Assembly (NCBI GenBank): GCA_002457305.1
Contig: NTKG01000005.1
Coordinates: forward strand, 1 to 46,432
Length of the DNA: 46,432 bases
Direction of reading: 5' to 3'
DNA from: Bacteroidetes bacterium MED-G21
Lineage (GTDB): Bacteria; Bacteroidota; Bacteroidia; Flavobacteriales; UBA7430
The position numbers were made by a program, and so were the translations under genes. Positions 17,692 through 25,149 of the stretch are shown piece after piece (position 1 is the first letter of the stretch; each line of letters begins with the position of its first letter). A model generated the notes under the pieces. It made no database searches. It was not told the origin of the DNA and worked only from the letters and a program-made list of their open reading frames with translations.

Positions 17692-17877
17692 AAAAATAGA
17701 AACCCGTATTAATCCTGTTAATTAAACTCCGGTAAATCACGGATGGACCGACCATCAATCATCAAACTTCCACTGACACCCGAAGGACCCATAGGGTTGA
17801 GGCTTGTTTTTAAAAAGACGAATCTAATCCAATTTTATATATGTTGAGTTTAACAACTTATTGAATTAATACGGGAA
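17692..17877 (-). ncRNA. Probable 6S RNA (Flavo-1-like)
   Basis: The zapA-rny gap holds a long rod-shaped structure. An 11-bp perfect terminal stem joins CCCGTATTAAT (17703-17713) to ATTAATACGGG (17865-17875). A second stem pairs TAAACTC (17723-17729) with GAGTTTA (17846-17852). A distal arm (17763-17773 with 17796-17806, two mismatches) carries an apical ACCC/GGGT hairpin. Between them is a large internal bubble with a small GATGG/CCATC hairpin on one side. This is 6S architecture, a decoy for RNA polymerase. The minus strand is favoured because its terminal stem is followed by a U-rich TTTCTATTTTT tail, as in a terminator. Ends are approximate, and strand and family are inferred. Confidence 0.6.
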
Positions 17878-17890
17878 ACTATTTATAGTT

Positions 17891-18190
17891 TTATGTAAAA
17901 GAACGTTCTAGTATAGCTGATATTTTAGCTTCAATAGCATCAATATTACGATCTAAATCTGATGTATCAACAAAGGTCTTACCTTCTGAGTTTTCAACTT
18001 TTGATGACAATTGTAATGCGCACATGGCCAACAAATCTTGTTTGTCTTTCACGGCGTAATTTGATTCAAATTGTTTTATTATAGCTTCAATCTTTGTTGC
18101 TGCTTTTCTGATATTCTCTTCTTCATCTCTGTTTATCGTTAGAGGGTAAGTCCTTCCAGCAATAGAAACTTTGATTTTGAGTTTATCCAT
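17891..18190 (-). CDS. zapA: Cell division protein ZapA
   Basis: 99 residues, starting MDKLKIKVSIAGRTYPLTI with the ZapA beta-hairpin, then YAVKDKQDLLAMCALQLSSKVE and a C-terminal helical region. ZapA binds FtsZ and bundles protofilaments at the division ring. It follows the small coiled-coil gene by 10 bp and precedes the 6S-like RNA, so zapB-like, zapA, 6S and rny form a same-strand cluster. Confidence 0.87.
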   Translation of the reverse strand: MDKLKIKVSIAGRTYPLTINRDEEENIRKAATKIEAIIKQFESNYAVKDKQDLLAMCALQLSSKVENSEGKTFVDTSDLDRNIDAIEAKISAILERSFT

Positions 18191-18200
18191 TTCAGCTATT

Positions 18201-18491
18201 TCATAGATTTAATTGTGCTATACACTTGTCAATTCCCCGTATAAGTTCGTTAATTTTATGCCGCGCTTCTTTGCTACTCATTCCAACATCTGTTAGCGAT
18301 TTGGCATTTATAATTAACTCTCTTTCTTCTTTGAGTGCTTTAATTTTTTCTTCTTTAAGTGATAAGGTATCACGAAGATTCTTATTATTTAATTCTAAAT
18401 CATCATTTTTCCCTTTCAGTTCGTCGAATGTTAAATTCAACTTTTCAACCTGATTTAGGAGGTTTTTTAGTCTTTCACTTAAATGATCCAT
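18201..18491 (-). CDS. Small coiled-coil protein, ZapB-like by context
   Basis: 96 residues from the ATG at 18491 (MDHLSERLKNLLNQVEKLN); an upstream TTG at 18497 is less likely. About residues 2-62 are a continuous coiled coil with heptad Leu and Lys/Glu. The C-terminal part (GMSSKEARHKINELIRGIDKCIAQLN) is conserved-looking and helical. It directly precedes zapA. A ZapB-type division-ring role is inferred from coiled-coil content and position only; there is no enzymatic motif. Confidence 0.65.
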   Translation of the reverse strand: MDHLSERLKNLLNQVEKLNLTFDELKGKNDDLELNNKNLRDTLSLKEEKIKALKEERELIINAKSLTDVGMSSKEARHKINELIRGIDKCIAQLNL

Positions 18492-18513
18492 AACCAAAGC
18501 ATCAACTCAAAAA

Positions 18514-18521
18514 CAAATATA
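18514..18521 (-). promoter_or_regulatory. -7 promoter element of the zapB-like/zapA transcript
   Basis: TATATTTG on the minus strand, perfect TAnnTTTG, 22 bp upstream of the ATG at 18491. It shares the 156-bp divergent region with the M23 peptidase promoter. Confidence 0.5.
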
Positions 18522-18613
18522 TATAATCCGCATACAAAAACCGATTTAAATAAGATTAAAAATTCTTTTTGATTCGTTCTTATTATCAAGTTTTATTATG
18601 TAATCTAAAAAAT

Positions 18614-18621
18614 TAAATTTG
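18614..18621 (+). promoter_or_regulatory. -7 promoter element of the M23 peptidase gene
   Basis: TAAATTTG followed by C is a perfect TAnnTTTG match 26 bp before the ATG at 18648. No clear -33 element. Confidence 0.5.
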
Positions 18622-18647
18622 CACTGAATATAAATGGCACTTATCTA

Positions 18648-20363
18648 ATGAATTATTTGCGTAAATTATTACATATACTTCTTGTAAGTGTGTTATTTTG
18701 TTTTTCTGTATTTGGACAGGTACCTCCTTCTGAAACAAATTTTATTGCCCCGCTAAATATTCCCCTTGTTTTGGCTGGAACTTTTGGAGAATTAAGGTCT
18801 AATCATTTTCATTCGGGTATTGATATTAAGACAAAGGGGAAAGAAGGGTTGCCTGTTATAGCTATAGAAGACGGTTATGTTTCTCGAGTAAAAGTGACAC
18901 CAAGTGGTTATGGAAAAGCACTTTATATTACCCATTATAATGGGTATGTTTCTGTGTATGCACATTTAAAATATTTCCATTTAGATATTGCAAGTTACTT
19001 AATTGATGAACAGTACAGTAGACAGAAATTTGCAGTTGATCTTTTTCCTGATAAAGAAGTCCTAGTATATGAAAAAGGTGATACGATTGCATGGACTGGA
19101 AATAGTGGAAGCTCAACAGCCCCTCATTTGCATTTTGAGATTCGAGATGCTAAAACTCAAAAGGTTATTAATCCTTTATTATTTGGATTTAAGGCAAAAG
19201 ATACAACCTCGCCAACAATTAAAAATCTTCATATCTACCCTTTAGATCATCAAGCGATCATTAATGGAAAGAATGATACTTTAAGAATTCCTGTTAAAAA
19301 GGATACAGCGTCTAAATATGTTATTAATCAAGACAATATTATTCTTGATGGGTTGATTGGATTTGGAATAGATGTTTATGACCAATTGGATAATGCGCCT
19401 AATAAAAATGGTGTTTACAGTATTGAGTTAAATCTTGATTCGACATTGATTTATAAACATGATATGGATGGCTTTCATTTTTCTGAGACGCGATATATCA
19501 ATTCACTAATGGATTATCATGCTAAAAAGAAATATGCCATAAAACCGCAAAAGTCATTTAAAGATCCAAATAATGAGCTTAGTATTTATGATACGCTTAT
19601 TAATGATGGTCGTATTGTCTTTAATTCTCAAGAAAATCATCAGGCAGAGTATACTGTAAAAGATATAGAAGGAAATACAGCGAGATTAAATTTTAATTTT
19701 AAAAGTGATAGTAGTATAAAAGTTCCTTTGGTTCATAAACAAGGAGAACTCTTTACGTATAACAGTGAAAATAAATTCCAGGATGAAAATATCAGTTTGA
19801 CTATAGAGCCAAATAGTCTTTATGATGACATCAATTTTTCATATAAAGTACTGCAAGGTCAAAATGATCTTATCAGTGATATACATTGTATTCACCATGA
19901 AGAAACGCCAATTCACTCTGCATTTTCTATTGCTATAGCTCAAGACAGTCTTGATGTTTTACATAGAGATAAAGCAGTTATATGTTTGTTGCAAAAGGGT
20001 GCTGCAGTTTCATGTTTATCTACTAAATGGGTTAATGATACTCTAAGAGCAAAATCTAGAACTTTCGGACAATATGGAGTTGTTATAGATTCAATTGCTC
20101 CAAGCATAAAAACAAAATCATTTTCTTATGATCTTAGTGTAGCAAATTTTATGAGTTTTATAGTAGAGGATACGCTTAGTGGGGTTAATACATACAAAGC
20201 ATTTGTTGATGGTGATTGGATTTTGTTAGACTATGATGCGAAAAATAAAACATTGACTCATTATTTTGATGGAAAGATTAAGCCTGGGCAACATGAGTTG
20301 GAAATTATCGTTACTGATATGGTAAAGAATGAAAAACGGCTCAAACTTAAATTTGTCCGTTAA
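18648..20363 (+). CDS. M23-family metallopeptidase, exported
   Basis: 571 residues with an N-terminal signal peptide (about 1-23). The LytM/M23 domain follows directly (about 35-175). The zinc ligands are visible as His55 and Asp59 (HSGID) and His162 in the HLH motif (160-162, preceded by TGNSGSSTAP). This indicates an active peptidoglycan endopeptidase or related peptidase in the periplasm. The remaining about 390 residues are beta-rich, Bacteroidota-specific and unassigned. Having the catalytic domain at the N-terminus, with a long C-terminal extension, is the less common order. A TonB-dependent receptor follows after 23 bp. Confidence 0.88.
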   Translation: MNYLRKLLHILLVSVLFCFSVFGQVPPSETNFIAPLNIPLVLAGTFGELRSNHFHSGIDIKTKGKEGLPVIAIEDGYVSRVKVTPSGYGKALYITHYNGYVSVYAHLKYFHLDIASYLIDEQYSRQKFAVDLFPDKEVLVYEKGDTIAWTGNSGSSTAPHLHFEIRDAKTQKVINPLLFGFKAKDTTSPTIKNLHIYPLDHQAIINGKNDTLRIPVKKDTASKYVINQDNIILDGLIGFGIDVYDQLDNAPNKNGVYSIELNLDSTLIYKHDMDGFHFSETRYINSLMDYHAKKKYAIKPQKSFKDPNNELSIYDTLINDGRIVFNSQENHQAEYTVKDIEGNTARLNFNFKSDSSIKVPLVHKQGELFTYNSENKFQDENISLTIEPNSLYDDINFSYKVLQGQNDLISDIHCIHHEETPIHSAFSIAIAQDSLDVLHRDKAVICLLQKGAAVSCLSTKWVNDTLRAKSRTFGQYGVVIDSIAPSIKTKSFSYDLSVANFMSFIVEDTLSGVNTYKAFVDGDWILLDYDAKNKTLTHYFDGKIKPGQHELEIIVTDMVKNEKRLKLKFVR

Positions 20364-20386
20364 AAATATCTTTATATTCGCAGTGT

Positions 20387-22798
20387 ATGATGTTTAAAAA
20401 GAATTTGCTTTTAATAGTATTCTCGATATCCTTTTTGTTTTCTGAATATACTTTAGCACAGCAGGCCACTCTTTATGGTACTGTAAAAAGTAAACAAGAG
20501 ATAGCAATAGATGGGCTTAGTGTTGAATATAAAAAAATAGGGACGATAAGTGATTCAGATGGCCAATATCTTATTAAGCTTCCTGCAAATATTGAGGTAT
20601 CCATTGTATTTTCTCATTTAGCATTTCAAAATCAGGTTCATAAGATGACTTTAAATGAAGGTGAAATCAGAAATTTAGACCTTTTGTTTGATGAAGATGT
20701 AAAACAAATTTCTGAGGTGGACTTGGTTGATGATGCGTTGAGGTCTCAAAATGTTACTACAATTGATAAAAAGAATTTAAATGTTATTACAGGTCCAACT
20801 GGGGGTGTGGAGGCATTAATCAGTACTTTAGCCGGAGTGAGCTCGAAAAATGAAATGAGTTCTCAGTATTCTGTAAGAGGAGGTAATTACGATGAGAACC
20901 TAGTTTATGTAAATGGTTTTGAAATTTACCGTCCCTTTTTAGTTCGAAGTGGTCAGCAAGAAGGTTTGAGTTTTATTAATTCAGATATGGTGGACAACAT
21001 CTCTTTCTCTGCTGGAGGTTTTGAGGCGCGTTATGGAGATAAGCTTTCTTCTGTACTTGATATAAAATACAAAGACCCAAAATCATGGAAAAGTCATTTA
21101 ACACTGAGTTTTTTGGGCGTAAATGCCACTGTAGAAGGCATAAGTCCATCAAAACGTTGGTCACATGTTACCAGTTACCGACAAAAAGACAATCAGTTTT
21201 TGTTAAGTACATTAGATACAGAGTCAGATTACATGCCTAGATTTAAAGATTTTCAAACTTTAAATACATACCATTTTAACCCTCAAGTAAAATTAAGTGT
21301 TCTGGCCCATTATTCTTCAAATACTTATCATTCTGTTCCAGAATCTCGTCAGAGTGAGTTTGGTACAGTTGATAAACCTTTGCAATTAAATATATATTTT
21401 GATGGTCAAGAAAAAGATGCTTATGAAACTGGGATGGGAGCAATTCGTTTTGACTACCAGATTCATGACAGTTTACAAATGAGTTTATCAACTTCCTTAT
21501 TTCAAACACTTGAAAAGGAGTTTTATGATGTTGAAGCAGAATATTGGCTAGGGCAGTTAGAAAATAGTTTAGGTTCAGATAATTTTGGAGAAGTTGTGGC
21601 AAATAGAGGTGTAGGTGGGTACCTTAGGCATGCAAGAAATGAATTGTATGCTCAAGTATATAATGCTCAGTATAGGGGAAAGTGGTTTAATAATAACAAG
21701 ACTTTAAGTTGGGGTGCGAAGTATCAACATGAAATGATTGATGATCGTTTAAATGAATGGCAATTAATTGATTCTTCTGGTTTTTCTATGCCTCAGGGCG
21801 TAGATTCTCTTTTAGGATTGTTTGAGTTTATCGAATCAGAAAATGAATTAAATTCAAGTCGATTAAGTTCTTATGTTCAGCAAAGTGGTCGAATAGAAGT
21901 TGATAGTACAACATTTTCATATACTCTTGGTTTTAGAACTCAATATTGGTCAAAGAATCGTGAATTTTTTGTTTCGCCAAGAGCAGTTATAAGTTATAAG
22001 CCAAATTGGAATAAAGACGTGCTTTTTAGAGGTGCTATTGGTTCATATAATCAATCTCCTTTTTATCGTGAATTGCGAGATAAAGAAGGTGTTTTATATA
22101 CAGATTTAAAATCTCAGAAATCCACACATTTTGTGTTTTCATCAGATTATAATTTTTTGTCTTGGAACCGTCCTTTTAAATTTGTAGGTGAGATTTATTA
22201 TAAGAGTTTAAGAAATCTTATTCCTTATGAGATTGATAATTTAAGATTGCGTTATTTGCCGAGCTTAACATCTCATGGTTACACAGCTGGTCTCGATCTT
22301 CGTGTTAATGGTGAGTTTGTTCCTGGTGTTGAGTCGTGGGCAAGTATGTCTTTAATGAAAAGTGAAGAAGATATTGAAGGAGATGGACATGGATATATCC
22401 CAAGACCAACTGATCAGCGTTTTGCTTTCTCTTTGTTTTTTCAAGATTATTTTCCAGGAAATCCTAGTTATAAGATGAATTTAAAGCTTCACTACAGTAG
22501 TGGTTTACCATCTGGTGCAATAAATTCTGAACGTCATGAACAAGTTTTTCGAATTCCTGCTTATAGACGTGTCGATATAGGGTTTACCAAAGTGATAAAG
22601 GAGAGTAGTCAAGGCTCAAAATCAAAGTATTTTAAGCACTTTGATTCACTTTGGATAAGTGCTGAAGTCTTTAATCTTTTGGGGATACGAAACACCATAT
22701 CATATCTGTGGGTAAGTGATGTCGTACAAAATCAATATGCAGTTCCGAATTACCTCACTTCACGATTGCTTAATTTAAAATTACAAGCTAAATTTTAA
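20387..22798 (+). CDS. TonB-dependent outer-membrane receptor with carboxypeptidase-like N-domain
   Basis: 803 residues. The signal peptide ends near residue 24 (LAQ). A carboxypeptidase-regulatory-like beta domain covers about 28-105. The plug domain covers about 125-230 and includes GGVEALISTLAGVSSKNEMSSQYSVRGGNYDENLVYVNGFEI. The C-terminal beta-barrel ends in the hydrophobic strand LLNLKLQAKF. No SusD-like partner is adjacent, so polysaccharide import is not indicated and the substrate is unknown. It may start at the second Met (20390). A 7/8 -7 element (TATATTCG, 20373-20380) gives almost no leader. It could also be read through from the M23 gene. Confidence 0.9.
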   Translation: MMFKKNLLLIVFSISFLFSEYTLAQQATLYGTVKSKQEIAIDGLSVEYKKIGTISDSDGQYLIKLPANIEVSIVFSHLAFQNQVHKMTLNEGEIRNLDLLFDEDVKQISEVDLVDDALRSQNVTTIDKKNLNVITGPTGGVEALISTLAGVSSKNEMSSQYSVRGGNYDENLVYVNGFEIYRPFLVRSGQQEGLSFINSDMVDNISFSAGGFEARYGDKLSSVLDIKYKDPKSWKSHLTLSFLGVNATVEGISPSKRWSHVTSYRQKDNQFLLSTLDTESDYMPRFKDFQTLNTYHFNPQVKLSVLAHYSSNTYHSVPESRQSEFGTVDKPLQLNIYFDGQEKDAYETGMGAIRFDYQIHDSLQMSLSTSLFQTLEKEFYDVEAEYWLGQLENSLGSDNFGEVVANRGVGGYLRHARNELYAQVYNAQYRGKWFNNNKTLSWGAKYQHEMIDDRLNEWQLIDSSGFSMPQGVDSLLGLFEFIESENELNSSRLSSYVQQSGRIEVDSTTFSYTLGFRTQYWSKNREFFVSPRAVISYKPNWNKDVLFRGAIGSYNQSPFYRELRDKEGVLYTDLKSQKSTHFVFSSDYNFLSWNRPFKFVGEIYYKSLRNLIPYEIDNLRLRYLPSLTSHGYTAGLDLRVNGEFVPGVESWASMSLMKSEEDIEGDGHGYIPRPTDQRFAFSLFFQDYFPGNPSYKMNLKLHYSSGLPSGAINSERHEQVFRIPAYRRVDIGFTKVIKESSQGSKSKYFKHFDSLWISAEVFNLLGIRNTISYLWVSDVVQNQYAVPNYLTSRLLNLKLQAKF

Positions 22799-22804
22799 AC
22801 TGTG

Positions 22805-22828
22805 ACTGGTAAGCATTGACCAGTTTTG
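22805..22828 (+). terminator. Possible terminator after the TonB-dependent receptor
   Basis: A 6-bp perfect stem ACTGGT/ACCAGT with an 8-nt loop, followed by TTTTG. The U tract is short, so this is only a weak candidate. Confidence 0.4.
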
Positions 22829-22938
22829 AGTTTCAAACAATTTAGTGATCGTTTCCACTTTAAATTTTTACGCCTAATTAGATGATTTTACTTTGAATTT
22901 GAGTGATATCACCTATTTATTTTGACCTAATGAATTGG

Positions 22939-22946
22939 TAAATTTG
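22939..22946 (+). promoter_or_regulatory. -7 promoter element of the LamG protein gene
   Basis: TAAATTTG, perfect TAnnTTTG, about 61 bp upstream of the ATG at 23008. A TTTG at 22921-22924 is only 14 bp upstream, too close for a normal -33. A perfect 10-bp palindrome GTGATATCAC (22903-22912) lies just upstream. The rest of the 209-bp gap is AT-rich without further structure. Confidence 0.45.
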
Positions 22947-23007
22947 TGTCATAATATTATTAACTCTATGTACACGATATTTAATTTAAATAACTTAAAA
23001 CATTAAA

Positions 23008-24228
23008 ATGAAAAAAAAGTTTATTTATATATTTTTTGGAGTAATTAGCTTTCATTTGAGCGCTCAGACTGGACTTGATTTTGATGGTGATGATGATTAC
23101 GTAAATTGTGGTGATGTTGATGCTTTTGATAATCTTACCGAGTTTACAATTGAAGCATCGGTGTATTGGCATGATCTTACCCCACTAAGCACAATTATTT
23201 CCAAAAGAACAAATCACTTGGATAAAATCCAGCTTGGATTGGGTGCAAGTGGATATGGAGCAGAAATTGGTACTGTGGATGATTTACTTTTCCAAATTGG
23301 GGATGGCATATTGGGGAGAGCTTATACTACTGGTGGTATTATTTCGATTAATACATGGTTTCATATAGCAGTTGTTTTTGATGGAACTCAGGCAACCAAT
23401 GAAGAAAAATTAAAATTATATGTAAATGGAAATCAACATATGCTTACATTTATGGGAACAGTTCCAGATGCTCCAAATTTTCAAAATACTGCTCCAATTA
23501 CTTTAGGTAATGAGACAACATTTAGTACGGTAACTAATTTTAATGGCATTTTAGATGAAGTAAGAATATGGACAACTGTACGTTCGCAAGCTCAGATACA
23601 AGCCAATATGAATAATTTTATATTTTCAGAAACAGAATTATTATTAGCTTATTACACTTTTGAAGATGGGAGTATTTGTGGAAATAATTTAGCAATAACA
23701 ACAATAGAGGATCTTACGGGAAATTACAATGGGATTTTAAATAATTTTAATCTCAATGAAGGATGTACTTCAAATTTTACAACTGGAATGGTTCTTAATC
23801 CTGTGGCTGTGGCAACGATTACAGAGAGTGGAGAATATTTAGATGTTAGCCCAGCAGGTACTTATTTATGGAATAATGGAGCAATTACACAAAGTATTCT
23901 TCCTACGGCAAATGGTGAATATTGGTGTGTGGTTACCGACGATAATGGATGTGTTTTTGATACAGTTTATTATAATTATCAATCTTTAGATCTTTTAGAA
24001 ACTCAAGAATCTTTTCGCATTTACCCTAATCCCGTATGTGCGTATCTAACTCTGGAACTGGATTTAAAGATTAATGCTATAAAAGTAATGGATGTTTTAG
24101 GGAGTTTTGTTGATGTGGTATGGGAAGAGCCTATGCTAGATGTCAGTAAATTGTCTTCAGGATTGTATTTTATAGAAGTATATACAGACAAAGGTGTGTT
24201 TACAGAGCAGTTTATAAAGGACGAGTAG
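23008..24228 (+). CDS. LamG-domain protein secreted by type IX system
   Basis: 406 residues. Signal peptide 1-20 (ending LSAQ). Residues about 21-205 form a LamG/concanavalin A-like jelly roll (GLDFDGDDDYVNCGDVD at its start, then NTWFHIAVVFDGT and NFNGILDEVRIWTTVRS). The middle holds an Ig-like segment (SGEYLDVSPAGTYLWNNG). The last about 75 residues are a T9SS type A sorting domain (FRIYPNPVCAYLTLEL ending GVFTEQFIKDE). Secretion across the outer membrane and surface attachment or release is expected. LamG suggests carbohydrate or protein binding; no catalytic motif is seen. Confidence 0.85.
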   Translation: MKKKFIYIFFGVISFHLSAQTGLDFDGDDDYVNCGDVDAFDNLTEFTIEASVYWHDLTPLSTIISKRTNHLDKIQLGLGASGYGAEIGTVDDLLFQIGDGILGRAYTTGGIISINTWFHIAVVFDGTQATNEEKLKLYVNGNQHMLTFMGTVPDAPNFQNTAPITLGNETTFSTVTNFNGILDEVRIWTTVRSQAQIQANMNNFIFSETELLLAYYTFEDGSICGNNLAITTIEDLTGNYNGILNNFNLNEGCTSNFTTGMVLNPVAVATITESGEYLDVSPAGTYLWNNGAITQSILPTANGEYWCVVTDDNGCVFDTVYYNYQSLDLLETQESFRIYPNPVCAYLTLELDLKINAIKVMDVLGSFVDVVWEEPMLDVSKLSSGLYFIEVYTDKGVFTEQFIKDE

Positions 24229-24246
24229 ACCGAAAATTAAGGACGC

Positions 24247-25086
24247 TTAAAAATCCAATGTCAATTCTTTGCCAAGACCTTGTTGGTTTTCATCAGCTGA
24301 AAATTCTAAAACATAAGCTTGATGTTTCCGCATATTTAATACTTGACCATTTTCAAAAAGCAAGTATTGTCCTTTAATACCCATCAATCGTCCTTGAATG
24401 GTTGGGCTTTTGTCAAAACTAAGGCTTTTTACTTTTGTTGGGTATTCATTAACAGGGTATTGAATATTTAGAATGTCTTCTTCTTTAAGTAGATACTTAT
24501 GATATTCTTTTGGGATTAATTTAAAAACTTCTTCACGTTTTTCTGTTAAATCTACATGAGCGATTTCATTTTTTAACATGCGTTGCCATGCAGTTCTGTC
24601 GGAAAGGTGTTGTTTTAAAGAAACTTCAATCATTCCACATAAATAACGATTAGGTGTTCTAGCAATAGGCACTGCGTAACTTGCACCCTGATCAATCCAA
24701 CGTGTTGGGACCTGCGTATCTCGAGTAATTCCTACTTTTACTCCACTGGAAACGGCTAAATAGACATAGTGATCTTTAAGATGATGCTCACGTTCCCATT
24801 CCATATCTCTCCCTTCCCCCAAATGAGCTCTACATAGTTCTGGCTTTATAATACATTCAGACGACATTGGACTGTTTTGGAAGCAAGTGTAACAAAACCC
24901 TTGATTGAATGATTTTTTTGTGCGTTGACCACAATCTAGGCAATAGATTTCACCATTAAAATGAAATTGAATATGCTTTCCGATCCATTGATTCATCCCC
25001 AAAAACTTTTCGTTCATAGGTAAATGATATTGAACAGGACTTTTAAGTTCAGTTTTCATTTTAAGAATTCGGCCATACATCTTCAT
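24247..25086 (-). CDS. DUF2797 protein with zinc-finger-like and GIY-YIG-like segments
   Basis: 279 residues. Two CxxC pairs (Cys49/52 and Cys65/68) plus Cys78 and Cys85 look like metal-binding sites. Residues 108-130 (VYLAVSSGVKVGITR, then RWIDQGA) resemble the core of GIY-YIG nucleases. A Glu at 154 sits where the second catalytic acidic residue might be. The family is uncharacterised. It is divergent from GH3 by 63 bp. Nuclease activity is a hypothesis only. Confidence 0.8.
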   Translation of the reverse strand: MKMYGRILKMKTELKSPVQYHLPMNEKFLGMNQWIGKHIQFHFNGEIYCLDCGQRTKKSFNQGFCYTCFQNSPMSSECIIKPELCRAHLGEGRDMEWEREHHLKDHYVYLAVSSGVKVGITRDTQVPTRWIDQGASYAVPIARTPNRYLCGMIEVSLKQHLSDRTAWQRMLKNEIAHVDLTEKREEVFKLIPKEYHKYLLKEEDILNIQYPVNEYPTKVKSLSFDKSPTIQGRLMGIKGQYLLFENGQVLNMRKHQAYVLEFSADENQQGLGKELTLDF

Positions 25087-25149
25087 ATATAAAGGATATT
25101 TTGTAGTTTAGTTTGAATGAAAATAAGTATTTTTTTATAAAAAATATAA

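Noticed and set aside
22799-23007. Possible tRNA or small RNA in the gap after the receptor
   Set aside because: Only one short hairpin and a palindrome are seen; no cloverleaf or long structure.
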